Part shown: in pieces, positions 7,890 to 16,236 of the stretch
Numbering within the stretch: position 1 is the stretch's first letter
Layout: each line of letters opens with the position of its first letter
Origin: an uncultured Clostridia bacterium
Lineage (GTDB): Bacteria > Bacillota > Clostridia > Christensenellales > Aristaeellaceae
Direction: 5' to 3'
Assembly (NCBI GenBank): GCA_934621505.1
Contig: CAKTUU010000022.1
Span: 1-37,604, forward strand
Length of the DNA: 37,604 nt
Made by a program: the position numbers and the translations under genes
The notes under the pieces: model-generated
What the model saw: the letters and a program-made list of their open reading frames with translations, nothing else
What the model was told of the DNA's origin: nothing
Database searches by the model: none

Positions 7890-9608
7890 CTATTGCAGCA
7901 GCGGGCTGTCGTAGGTAATCCATTCCCGCTTGTCCTTGGGAATGGTATAGGAATATTGCAGCTGGCCGTCGTTATCGTAATAGCCGTCGGCGCATTCCCA
8001 GCCGGTAATGCAGAGGCTGACGCTGGACATGTTCTCCGGCCTGCGATAGTGGATAAAGTAGAAATGACCGTGCCGGGTTTGCGCGCCCGGGGCCAGCTCG
8101 CCATAGGTGCCGGTAAGGGTATCCCCCTTGGTGCTCAGCTGAATGGGCTGGAACTTGCCGTCCTTGGCGGTAATCTGGTAGGTAATGGACGTAATCAGCA
8201 TATTGCTGCGGTTTTTCAGCACAATGGAGGGCTCGCCGCCTTTGATGGTCAAATCCTCCACGGTAACGGCGTTATTCAGGGACCCTACGTTTACATCGAT
8301 GGTGGCGGTATATCCGCCGTCCTCGGTGGTGCCCGTCAGCTGGCAGCGGCCCCAGCGGCGGCCGGTGATTCGCGGCTTGTTGGTGTTTCCCTTCACCGTG
8401 GCAACGCTGGTATCCGAGCTGACCCAGGTCATGTTATGATTGGTGGCGCCCTCCGGCTCCAGCACGGCGGTCACATGGGCGCTCATCCCAACGCCCACGC
8501 GCATGCCCGCGCGGTTAAAATGCACGCCGGTTACCGGCACAATCACCCGCAGGGTAAAGTAGCCGCGGCGCTTGGACCCATCCGCCGTGTAGGCGGTAAT
8601 GGTCGCCTTGCCGCCGCGGTGGGCGGTAATAACGCCGTTTTCATCCACGGAGGCCACCTTGGGGCTGCTGGACTTCCAGGTGACGCTTTTGTCGCTGGTT
8701 TCCTCCGGCAGCACAACGGGGTCCACCGTCAGCGTTTCGCCAATCAGCACGGAATACTCCTTTTGCGCAAAGGAAACGGACTGGGCCAGACGGATGCAGC
8801 TGATGACAGCGCTGGCGCTCACCTCTCGATTGTCCTCGCAGACGGCGGTAATCACCGCCTCGCCCTTGGCCAGCGCCTTGACCCGGCCTTTCTTATCCAC
8901 GGTGGCGATTTTGGGGTCGCTGGAGGACCAGATCAGCTTTTTATCCGAGGCGTTTTTGGGCAGCACCGTGGCCTTCAGAGCGGCGGTTTTGCCTATCGCC
9001 AGGTTAACGTCCTCCACATTCAGGGACACGTCGGTGGGCTGCTGGTTTACCTTTACCGTCAGCCGGGTTTTGGCGCCGCCGTCAGCGGAGGTAACGGTAA
9101 TGGTCGCCTGGCCCCGGCCCACTGCGGTAACCACGCCGTTTTCATCCACGGTCGCCACGCTTTCCTTGCTGGACGCATAGGCGGCGGATTTCAGGGTGAC
9201 ATGCTCCGGCGAATAGTCGCACACAATCTGCGCGGTGTCGCCCACATGCAGCGGAGAGTGGTCCAAAACCGCCGTAATCCGCTTGGCCGGCACAATCACC
9301 CGCACCGGCACTTCCAGCCGCACGGTTTCGTCCTGCTTGCAGGTAATGACGATTTGGCATTCGCCTTCAGCAACGCCTTTCACCTTGCCGCTGCGGTCCA
9401 CCGTCGCGACGGATTCATCGGTGCTCTGGTAGGCAACGCCGCCCTTTTTCAGCGAGGCAGGGGCGACGGTTACCTTCAGGCTGGCCGCTCTTCCCACGCC
9501 CACGGTCACCTGCTCCTGGGCGCAGGTAATGGAGCCCTCCGCCATTGCGGGCAGCGCGGCAGGCAGGAGGCAAAGCAGGGTCAGCAGCAGGCAGATCCAT
9601 TTTTTCAT
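7890..9608 (-). CDS. Secreted protein with five bacterial Ig-like (BIG_2) repeats
   Basis: A 572-residue exported protein. The signal peptide MKKWICLLLTLLCLLPAALP ends near AMA (residue ~23). Five BIG_2-type repeats of 80-90 residues follow, roughly 25-105, 106-188, 189-270, 271-356 and 357-447. Each carries the hallmark S-S-x-S-VATVD-x-x-G-x-V/I then G-x-A-x-I-T. The last ~120 residues form a different beta-rich domain (IVLKNRSNMLITSITYQI near its start) that I do not recognise; it faintly recalls FxLYD-type domains. No LPXTG, SLH or other anchor is visible. The start at 9608 has AAGGAG upstream, seven bases after the preceding glycosyltransferase gene, so it is the last gene of the glycan operon. 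A wall or glycan-binding role is inferred. Confidence 0.85.
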   Translation of the reverse strand: MKKWICLLLTLLCLLPAALPAMAEGSITCAQEQVTVGVGRAASLKVTVAPASLKKGGVAYQSTDESVATVDRSGKVKGVAEGECQIVITCKQDETVRLEVPVRVIVPAKRITAVLDHSPLHVGDTAQIVCDYSPEHVTLKSAAYASSKESVATVDENGVVTAVGRGQATITVTSADGGAKTRLTVKVNQQPTDVSLNVEDVNLAIGKTAALKATVLPKNASDKKLIWSSSDPKIATVDKKGRVKALAKGEAVITAVCEDNREVSASAVISCIRLAQSVSFAQKEYSVLIGETLTVDPVVLPEETSDKSVTWKSSSPKVASVDENGVITAHRGGKATITAYTADGSKRRGYFTLRVIVPVTGVHFNRAGMRVGVGMSAHVTAVLEPEGATNHNMTWVSSDTSVATVKGNTNKPRITGRRWGRCQLTGTTEDGGYTATIDVNVGSLNNAVTVEDLTIKGGEPSIVLKNRSNMLITSITYQITAKDGKFQPIQLSTKGDTLTGTYGELAPGAQTRHGHFYFIHYRRPENMSSVSLCITGWECADGYYDNDGQLQYSYTIPKDKREWITYDSPLLQ

Positions 9609-9615
9609 GCGATTC

Positions 9616-10932
9616 TCACTCCTTTTGATCCAATATTTCCATCCAGCCTGACAGCTTCGCCGCCAGCTGGGGATACGCAAATTCTTCCGCCCGGTTTTGG
9701 GCGTTCAGCAGCGACTGCCCGGCCTTCCAGCGGGTCAGCAGTTCCTGCAAATACGCGCGCAGCTTCTGCCGGTCCCCTTCCCCCGCGGCCTGCTCGCAGC
9801 ACAGGCCCACGCCGGTCTGGTCCAGCAGCCGGGCCAGAGGACTGCCGGTCAGGTCGCCCGCCATGCAGCAGATAATGGGCTTATCCATCATCATGTATTC
9901 AAACAGTTTTCCGGTCATAATGCCCTTCTGGCTGGACATGTGCCAGCTGGCCATCAGCAGAATATCCGCCCCCTGCTGCAGACGGATGGATTCCTGGCGG
10001 GACACCAGGCCGTGGTCCTCCACGCAGCCGCCCAGTCCGCAGCTTTCCGCCTGGGCGCGAAACAGGCCGCTTTCCCGCCCCGCGTAAACCAGCCGAATCT
10101 GTTCCTGATGCAGCAGGCCCTGCCCCGCCAGCGACTGTAGGGCGCGGAACATGGGCGTAATGTCCCGGTCCGCCACATGCCGACGGCCCTCGCTGACCTG
10201 TCCGCAATACGCAACGCGCAGGGTTCCATCCGGCTGGCGAACCGTCCGCCGCTCAGGCAGGTCCTCCCTGTCGTAGCCGTTGGACAGCACACGGCCGTCC
10301 TGCTGACGGCCCATCATTTCCAAAAAGCCCTGGGAAACCGCGCAGCAAATATCCGCGTTTTCCTTGACCATTTGATAAAACCGGGGAATTTTGCCCTTCA
10401 TCCAGTCAAAGGGCACGGTTACCTCATCCCGGTAATCGGCAATCCAGCGTTTGGCGACGCCCAGCCGCTTGGCCCGGCAGGCGGCCCGGTGAACGCTCAT
10501 GGGCGCATAGCTGGAAAAAACCACGTCATAGGTCTGGCTCAGCCCTTTGCATTCCCGAATGGCCCGGCGGCGAAAGCTGGCGTCCGCCCGCCAGCGCAGC
10601 CAGCGGTATACCGCGTCCCCGGCCTTATGGACCCTGCTTTGCCGCGTGTCGGCGGCCTTGGGCGCGGTCTGGTTGCCAGCCTTCCCTGTCGCAGGCTGGC
10701 CCCTGCGCTGCTTCATCCAACGCAACCAGTTGCGTTCCTGAATCACATGCACATCCCGCATGGCGGCCATATCCCGGGCCAGGGTGGGGTCCTGCATGCC
10801 GTCCATTCCCCCGCCGCAAATCACCGTCACCTGATGGCCCATGCGTTCCAGATATTTTGCCAGCTTGGTGGGACGTACCGCGCCAATGGCGTTTTGCGGC
10901 GCGAAAAAATAGCTGATGACCAAAATTTTCAT
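9616..10932 (-). CDS. Glycosyltransferase, GT-B fold (GT4-like)
   Basis: A 438-residue protein beginning with the typical N-terminal strand MKILVISYFFAPQNAIGAVRPTKLA (split: MKILVISYFF, then APQNAIGAVRP), where the glycine-rich loop binds the acceptor. A C-terminal nucleotide-sugar half contains SNGYD, VAYCGQVS, and a GKLFEYMMMDKPI motif equivalent to the donor-binding E-rich loop. Residues ~77-100 form a polar, low-complexity insert. It would transfer a sugar from a nucleotide donor to a lipid-linked glycan at the inner membrane face. Donor and acceptor are unknown. The ATG at 10932 is chosen because it restores the family N-terminus; open sequence upstream overlaps the previous gene. Confidence 0.85.
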   Translation of the reverse strand: MKILVISYFFAPQNAIGAVRPTKLAKYLERMGHQVTVICGGGMDGMQDPTLARDMAAMRDVHVIQERNWLRWMKQRRGQPATGKAGNQTAPKAADTRQSRVHKAGDAVYRWLRWRADASFRRRAIRECKGLSQTYDVVFSSYAPMSVHRAACRAKRLGVAKRWIADYRDEVTVPFDWMKGKIPRFYQMVKENADICCAVSQGFLEMMGRQQDGRVLSNGYDREDLPERRTVRQPDGTLRVAYCGQVSEGRRHVADRDITPMFRALQSLAGQGLLHQEQIRLVYAGRESGLFRAQAESCGLGGCVEDHGLVSRQESIRLQQGADILLMASWHMSSQKGIMTGKLFEYMMMDKPIICCMAGDLTGSPLARLLDQTGVGLCCEQAAGEGDRQKLRAYLQELLTRWKAGQSLLNAQNRAEEFAYPQLAAKLSGWMEILDQKE

Positions 10933-10948
10933 GGGTACAACCCTTTCC

Positions 10949-12169
10949 TTAGCGTTGAAACAGTCTGGGCAGCAGCGCTGCGCTGCAATAGTCCCGTTCC
11001 CAGCGTTCCCTGGCGGCACGGCGCATCTGGTCCGCCTGGCCGCGGGTCTGGCCTTCCAGCGCCCGCAGCGCGGCCAAAATGCCCTGTACGCCATCCTCCG
11101 GCGCATACAGCCAGCCCACATCCGGCGTAATCAGTTCAGGAATGCCGCCCACCCGGGGCGCGATGGCGGGCACGCCGCAGCGCATGGCCTCCATGATGGA
11201 AACCGGCACGCCCTCCTTGCGGCTGGTATTGATAAACGCGTCAAAGGGATGGTCCTCGTAAAAGCGCGCCACATCCTGACCGTTCATGGGACCTTTCAGG
11301 TCATAAACCACATGCTCCATGGGGGACAGCTTTTCATCCGCCAGGGCGCAAAGCTCGTCAAAGCCCTCGCCGCCGCCAATGTGGGTCCAGTGAACCGGCA
11401 TACCCTGCCACTGGGCCAGCGCCTCCACCAGCAGCGGTACCTGCTTGATGGGCAGCACCGCCGCGCAGCTGACCAGATGCATCACCCCGTCCGCAAAACG
11501 CGGCGGGGGCTGAACAGCGTCCACCGGCATACCGCCGGAGCCCACCGGCAGCACATGCACCCTGCTCTCCTCCACATGGCCGCGCATATAGCTCATGTAC
11601 TGCTCATACGCCGTCCGGCTGATCAGCCAGACCCCATCGGCTTCCCGGGCGATATAGCGCTTCATCAGCCAGGGGTTCATGGGCGTGCGTTCCACATCGA
11701 CGTCAAAGGCGTGGCCCCGGCTGACAAACGGCATGGACGGCCGCCTGTGATGGCACAGGGCGGCGGCATAGCCGTCAAAGCTCTGCCAGTTGGAATACAG
11801 GGTGACGTCATCCTGACCGTTCAGCAGGGGCTTGGCGTATTCATACATGCGCAGCCCCCGCCAGGCAAAGCGCCACAGGCGCAGAATATTGCCCGGCGCA
11901 GCGTGCCCCGACCGAATCAGCCTCGCCGTTTCCGCCCATACCTCGCCGCGAAAAGGCAGCGCCAGCGCGGCCCGCAGGGCGGCAAACCGTGGCTTTTGAA
12001 AACGCAATGCTTCCGCCGGTTCTTTTGGCAGCACTGCCACGCCCAGTTCCCCCACCGCGTCCACACGGTCAAAGTGAGCGGTCAGCCAGGGCCATTCCGC
12101 CACCAGAAAGGGATCGATATACCCGGCGGGACGAATCAGACAGTTGCAGAAATAGATCAGTCGTTTCAC
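10949..12169 (-). CDS. Glycosyltransferase family 4 protein
   Basis: A 406-residue GT-B glycosyltransferase. The C-terminal half shows HVLPVGSGGMPVD, then FINTSRKEGVPVSIMEAM and GVPAIAPRVGGIPELI. The last two make the E-x7-E donor-binding element of GT4 retaining transferases. The start is GTG at 12169, in a GTGA overlap with the stop of the upstream gene, so the two are translationally coupled. It belongs to the surface-glycan cluster. Sugar specificity cannot be read. Confidence 0.87.
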   Translation of the reverse strand: MKRLIYFCNCLIRPAGYIDPFLVAEWPWLTAHFDRVDAVGELGVAVLPKEPAEALRFQKPRFAALRAALALPFRGEVWAETARLIRSGHAAPGNILRLWRFAWRGLRMYEYAKPLLNGQDDVTLYSNWQSFDGYAAALCHHRRPSMPFVSRGHAFDVDVERTPMNPWLMKRYIAREADGVWLISRTAYEQYMSYMRGHVEESRVHVLPVGSGGMPVDAVQPPPRFADGVMHLVSCAAVLPIKQVPLLVEALAQWQGMPVHWTHIGGGEGFDELCALADEKLSPMEHVVYDLKGPMNGQDVARFYEDHPFDAFINTSRKEGVPVSIMEAMRCGVPAIAPRVGGIPELITPDVGWLYAPEDGVQGILAALRALEGQTRGQADQMRRAARERWERDYCSAALLPRLFQR

Positions 12170-13293
12170 AGGCCCACCCTTTCCAGCACGCTTTGCATAA
12201 TCGGGTCCCAGGTCATATACCGGGCCGCGTGGGCCCGCATCCGGCGGCTGATGTCTGCGTCCGCCCGCACCCGGTGAATAAACGCCGCTACCCGGGCCAT
12301 GTCAATGGGACTGTCGTCATTGGACACTTGCAGGCTGAAGGCTTCTTCCCAGGGCACGTCCGTTTTTTCTACCGTGTATAGAAAGGGCAGACCTCGGGCC
12401 ATGTACTCCCGCAGCTTCAGGGTAATGACATTTTGAATGCGCCGCTTGTAAATGGCCAGACTGCCCACGCCTATATCGCACCGGTCCACCAGCTCGTCCA
12501 GCTTTTCGCCATGCAGTTCGCCTTCATAAACCACCCGGTCGCCCAGGTTTTCCTCCTGAGCCAGCTTCATCCAGGCGGCCAGCGAGCCGTCCCCTTCCGA
12601 TCCCGCCAGATGCAGAACCACCTTTTCCGGCCCCGGATAGGCCGCCATGGCGCGAATCAGCCGGTCATAGCCCTGCCAGCAGGACATGCTGGCCAGCGCC
12701 AGCATATGCAGATCCGCCGGTTCCTTCAGACCCTGATGCAGGGGCAGAGCGTCCACATCCACGCCGTTGGTGATGCTGATGACCGGCCTGCCCAGCAGGG
12801 TTTGGGGCGCGTCCCCCATGACGGCGTGCAAATCCACCAGCGGAGCGATGCGGTCAAACACCCGGTCGTTATACCAGAAGAAGGGCTGCATCCACAGGGC
12901 GCCGGAACGGGCGTAGCGGAAGGGAAAGGTATGGTGCTCCACCACCAGTCTGGCTCCCCGGCGCCTGCACTTTTTCAGCGCCCGGGGCGCGCCCGCAAAT
13001 ACCGGCATGTAGCGCATATAAACCAGATCATAGGCGGTGTCCAGATTTTCAAGAGCGGCCATCAAATCCCTATACAGCAGGTAATGGGAATAAGCGGGCA
13101 GACTGGCTCCATGGGCCCTGCGCACCAGCCGGGGCTGGCCGTCTCCGCACAGCCACAGCCCCCGCCTGTCCCATGCCAGATGATGCACCGTATGGCCCAG
13201 CCGCCTCATCGCGGCCATCTGCCCCGCAAATTTGGCGTGCAGGTTATCCTGTCCATCCAGCGGAGTCCGCACCAGATACAGTATCTTGGCCAT
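12166..13293 (-). CDS. Glycosyltransferase, GT-B fold
   Basis: A 375-residue glycosyltransferase, start MAKILYLVRTPLDGQDNLHAK cut as MAKILYLVRTP and GQDNLHAKF. The N-terminal Rossmann half is followed by SITNGVDVD (the loop before the donor domain) and LHLAGSEGDGS. The final donor motif is divergent: KLREYMARGLPFLY replaces the more usual EGxPxxxxEAMxxGxPV, which suggests a sub-family with a different donor. Start and upstream stop share a base (TGATG at 13295-13291). It follows the EpsD-like transferase in the same operon. Confidence 0.83.
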   Translation of the reverse strand: MAKILYLVRTPLDGQDNLHAKFAGQMAAMRRLGHTVHHLAWDRRGLWLCGDGQPRLVRRAHGASLPAYSHYLLYRDLMAALENLDTAYDLVYMRYMPVFAGAPRALKKCRRRGARLVVEHHTFPFRYARSGALWMQPFFWYNDRVFDRIAPLVDLHAVMGDAPQTLLGRPVISITNGVDVDALPLHQGLKEPADLHMLALASMSCWQGYDRLIRAMAAYPGPEKVVLHLAGSEGDGSLAAWMKLAQEENLGDRVVYEGELHGEKLDELVDRCDIGVGSLAIYKRRIQNVITLKLREYMARGLPFLYTVEKTDVPWEEAFSLQVSNDDSPIDMARVAAFIHRVRADADISRRMRAHAARYMTWDPIMQSVLERVGL

Positions 13294-14411
13294 CAGCGGC
13301 CCTCCAATTCACGCCGGTACAGCGCGGCCATTTCATCCAGCACCGCCTGCAGGCTGTACTTTTGCATTTCCAGGCGGTTGCGCCGCCCCATCTGCTCCCG
13401 CAGCTGCGGGTTATCCAGCAGGGTTTGAATCCTTTGGGCAAAGGCGGCCGCGTCGTCCGGGGCGCACAAATAGCCCCCGTCCCCGTCGGCGATCAAATCC
13501 CGGTTGCCGCGCACATTGCTGACCACGCAGGGCAGCCCGGCGGCCATGGCCTCCATCTGGGCCACCGGCAAGCCTTCCTGCCATGATGGAAACACAAAAA
13601 CATCCGACGCCGCCAGCAGCTGGGGAATATCCCTGCGAAAGCCCAGAAAATGCACCTTTTCCCCAATGCCCAGTTCATTGGCCAGGGCTTCCAGTTCCGG
13701 CTGTTTTTCCCCCACGCCGCAAAACAGCACATGGCTGCCGGATGCCCGGGCCGCGGCCCGAATGACCGTTTCGTGGTTTTTGCGCACGCTGTGCTCGCCT
13801 ACGCAGATCAGCGCCGGGTCTTCCAGCCCAAGGCCCAAACCGGCCCGTACCGCCGCCCGGTCTACCGGCTGGTCAAAGCGGCTCAAATCCACGCCTACGC
13901 CGCTGACCAGCGCCGTCCTTTTGGCGTGAAACTTCTGCGCCCGGGCATAGTCCTCCCGGTTAATGGTAATCAGCAAATCGGTAAAGCGGCTCAGCCACCG
14001 CTCCACCGGGTAAAAAACCAGCCAGTTTTTCAAAGACGCGCCGTCAAAAAAGTGAAAGCCGTGAGCGGTATAGACCACCCGCGTGCCCTGTTTGCGGCTT
14101 GCCCGGGCCGCCAGGCGGCCCAGCACGCCTCCTACCGGGGTGTTGCAGTGAATCAGGGCATACTGCTCCGTATCCATCAGCTGTTTCAGCTGGCGGTACA
14201 CGGCAAGGTTGCCGCGGGCAAAGGGCGACCGTTCAAAGGGCAAATCAATATAACGGTCGCAAAAGGGCGGGTCAATGGGGCCGTCCGTATCGTTGCGGCA
14301 GCACAGGTGCACCTCGTACCCCTGCTGCTGAAACCACTTCATATACGGCAGGTGAAACACCATCATGTGCATCCGGTAAACCGTGCCCAAAAACAGCACC
14401 TTTCGTTTCAC
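13293..14411 (-). CDS. Glycosyltransferase family 4, EpsD/CapM-like
   Basis: A 372-residue GT4 glycosyltransferase. The N-terminus (KVLFLGTVYRMHMMVFHLPY) and the phrase HCNTPVGGVLGRLAAR, then VVYTAHGFHFFDG, are characteristic of EpsD and CapM type enzymes of exopolysaccharide clusters. The C-terminal donor site is FPSWQEGLPVAQMEAMAAG, with both glutamates of the E-x7-E motif. The start is GTG (14411-14409) overlapping the epimerase stop as GTGA, with GGAGG upstream. It probably adds an early sugar to the lipid-linked primer made by the neighbouring phosphoglycosyl transferase; that order is inferred. Confidence 0.88.
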   Translation of the reverse strand: MKRKVLFLGTVYRMHMMVFHLPYMKWFQQQGYEVHLCCRNDTDGPIDPPFCDRYIDLPFERSPFARGNLAVYRQLKQLMDTEQYALIHCNTPVGGVLGRLAARASRKQGTRVVYTAHGFHFFDGASLKNWLVFYPVERWLSRFTDLLITINREDYARAQKFHAKRTALVSGVGVDLSRFDQPVDRAAVRAGLGLGLEDPALICVGEHSVRKNHETVIRAAARASGSHVLFCGVGEKQPELEALANELGIGEKVHFLGFRRDIPQLLAASDVFVFPSWQEGLPVAQMEAMAAGLPCVVSNVRGNRDLIADGDGGYLCAPDDAAAFAQRIQTLLDNPQLREQMGRRNRLEMQKYSLQAVLDEMAALYRRELEGR

Positions 14412-15259
14412 GCGCCCACCTCCGTCTGCCGGATGGTGGCGGCAAAATCCATCTGCGGCTCATCTGCGAAATCGGCCGACAGGGCCCGGTCATAGGTCAG
14501 GGAGCCAAACAGCTTATCCACCGTACCCACCCGCCAGGCCAGCAGGTTCACCAGCCAGCCAAAGCCGGGAACCAGCCGCAGCTTTTTGCCATGGCAGAGG
14601 GCAATCTGTTTCGCCATATCAGACGTACACACATACGCCTGGTTTTGGGGAAAGAAAAGCCCGCCCCGCCCGCTTTCAATCAACCGGCGGACAAAAGCGC
14701 ACAACGTATCGATATAGAGCATGCTGCGCTCATTTTTGACCTGGGGAAAGAACGGCAGGCTGCACGCCAGCGCCGCCAGACGGGGATAATTGCCCCGGCA
14801 GCCTCGCCCGTAGACCATCGGCGGCCGCAGTACCGCTACCTGAAAGCCGTCGCTTTGCAACGCGCAAAGGGCCTGTTCCGCCTGCCACTTGCTTTGGCCG
14901 TAGTGGGTAACAGGGGCAGGCTGGGTTTGGGCGGTAATGTGCCCATGGGTTAAGCCGTATACGCTCATGGAACTGAAAAAAAGAAACTGCCTGACCCCCT
15001 GCTGTTTGGCCAGCCGGGCCGCGTTCAGCGCCAAATCCCGGTTTACCTGGGCATACAGGGGCGCGTTTTCGGGCGTTTCCTTTTGATGGGCAATTCCCGC
15101 CACATGCACCACCACATCCCAACCGGCAAAATCGCCGGCGCTGAAGGGCTTTTGCACATTCAATTCCGCCACCTGATAGGTTTGGGGAAACCGCGCCAGA
15201 TGGGCGGCGATATGCGTGCCGATATAGCTGCCCGCGCCGCAAATCAATACCCGCGTCAT
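14408..15259 (-). CDS. NAD-dependent epimerase/dehydratase (extended SDR)
   Basis: A 283-residue extended short-chain dehydrogenase acting on nucleotide sugars. The NAD(P) loop is GAGSYIG (residues 8-14), the catalytic serine region is FFSSMSVYG (94-102), and the Tyr-x-x-x-Lys pair is YGQSK (Tyr120, Lys124). It is shorter than GalE (~330), closer to NDP-hexose reductases and WbpV/WbjF-like 4-keto-reductases, so it may supply a rare deoxy or amino sugar. Its ATG overlaps the phosphoglycosyl transferase stop as ATGA, with GGAGG upstream. Substrate not determinable. Confidence 0.82.
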   Translation of the reverse strand: MTRVLICGAGSYIGTHIAAHLARFPQTYQVAELNVQKPFSAGDFAGWDVVVHVAGIAHQKETPENAPLYAQVNRDLALNAARLAKQQGVRQFLFFSSMSVYGLTHGHITAQTQPAPVTHYGQSKWQAEQALCALQSDGFQVAVLRPPMVYGRGCRGNYPRLAALACSLPFFPQVKNERSMLYIDTLCAFVRRLIESGRGGLFFPQNQAYVCTSDMAKQIALCHGKKLRLVPGFGWLVNLLAWRVGTVDKLFGSLTYDRALSADFADEPQMDFAATIRQTEVGA

Positions 15260-15879
15260 TTCTGATCCTCCGTTTGGGGCGAATCGGTCTGCGCGCCCTC
15301 TACAATGCCCTGACGGTTAACCACCTTGACCAGCGTCAGCAAAAAGACCTTTATATCAAACCAGAAGGTAATATGACTGGCGTACTCGCCGTCACGGCGG
15401 GCCTTCTTTTCCAAATCCCGGCTCAGGTAGTCCCGCCCGTTTACCTGGGCCCAGCCGGTCAGGCCGGGACGGATGTCGCTGGCCCCATATTTGTCCCGCA
15501 GTTCCATCAGGTCGTACTGGTTCCACAGGGCGGGCCGGGGGCCGATCAGCGCCATATCCCCCTTTAGAATATTCCACAGCTGGGGAAGCTCGTCCAGGCT
15601 GGTTTTGCGCAGCACCTTGCCAAGGGGGGTGATATAGCTGCCAGCCCCCCGCAAGTCGTTGGTGGGCACATCGCTGGGGGTATCGGTTCGCATGGTGCGG
15701 AATTTGTAAATTTCAAACAGCTGCCGGTGCCGTCCATACCGCTTTTGGCGAAAGATGACCGGGCCCCGGCTGTCCAGTTTAATCAGCAGCGCAATCAGCA
15801 GAAACAGGGGGCTGAGCGCAATCAGGCTCACCAGAGAGATCAGCACATCCAGCGCTCTTTTGATATACCGTTCGTACAT
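15256..15879 (-). CDS. Initiating sugar transferase (small phosphoglycosyl transferase, PglC/EpsL type)
   Basis: A 207-residue monotopic phosphoglycosyl transferase that moves a sugar-1-phosphate from a UDP sugar to undecaprenyl phosphate, the first membrane step of glycan assembly. It has the N-terminal re-entrant hydrophobic helix (DVLISLVSLIALSPLFLLIA), then GPVIFRQKRYG, FEIYKFRTMRTD, LRKTSLDELPQLWNIL with the Asp-Glu catalytic pair, IGPRP, RPGLTGWAQVNGR and a C-terminal FDIK. Length and the lack of the four-helix N-terminal domain place it with PglC, EpsL and CapM-like forms rather than WbaP. It starts the glycan segment, nine bases after the ComEA-like gene. Confidence 0.92.
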   Translation of the reverse strand: MYERYIKRALDVLISLVSLIALSPLFLLIALLIKLDSRGPVIFRQKRYGRHRQLFEIYKFRTMRTDTPSDVPTNDLRGAGSYITPLGKVLRKTSLDELPQLWNILKGDMALIGPRPALWNQYDLMELRDKYGASDIRPGLTGWAQVNGRDYLSRDLEKKARRDGEYASHITFWFDIKVFLLTLVKVVNRQGIVEGAQTDSPQTEDQK

Positions 15880-15887
15880 AATGCCTC

Positions 15888-16232
15888 CTACGGTTGCAGC
15901 AGATAGCGCCGCAGCTTTTCCAGGGTTTTGGGGCCGATGCCCTTGACGGAAAGCAAATCCTCCAAATGGTAAAACGGGCCGTTTTCCTGTCGTTCCAGCA
16001 CAATGCGCCGGGCGGTATCCGGCCCGATGCCCGGCAGGGCCGCCCAGTCCGCCTCGCCGGCCAGATTCAAATCCAGCCGGTAGACCGGCGCCCGGGTGGG
16101 AACGGCAGCGGGACGGGCCGCAAGCAGAGCCAGTCCTTTAGGCGCTGGCAGCGCATGCCCCGCCGCTAAAACGGCAAAGCTCACCAGCAATGCCGCCGCC
16201 AGAATCCAACCCAGCAAGCGCCTCCCATCCAT
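15888..16232 (-). CDS. Small membrane-anchored helix-hairpin-helix protein, ComEA-like
   Basis: A 114-residue protein. One N-terminal transmembrane helix (residues ~6-25, LLGWILAAALLVSFAVLAAG) and a short linker precede a double helix-hairpin-helix DNA-binding unit (~52-112) with the motifs LPGIGPDTARRIV and VKGIGPKTLEKL. ComEA proteins bind incoming DNA outside the membrane during competence. This one is roughly half the usual length because it lacks the SLBB domain between anchor and HhH. No comEB or comEC is adjacent. The ATG at 16232 lies four bases after the cysS stop. Another role for the HhH cannot be excluded. Confidence 0.75.
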   Translation of the reverse strand: MDGRRLLGWILAAALLVSFAVLAAGHALPAPKGLALLAARPAAVPTRAPVYRLDLNLAGEADWAALPGIGPDTARRIVLERQENGPFYHLEDLLSVKGIGPKTLEKLRRYLLQP

Positions 16233-16236
16233 CGCG

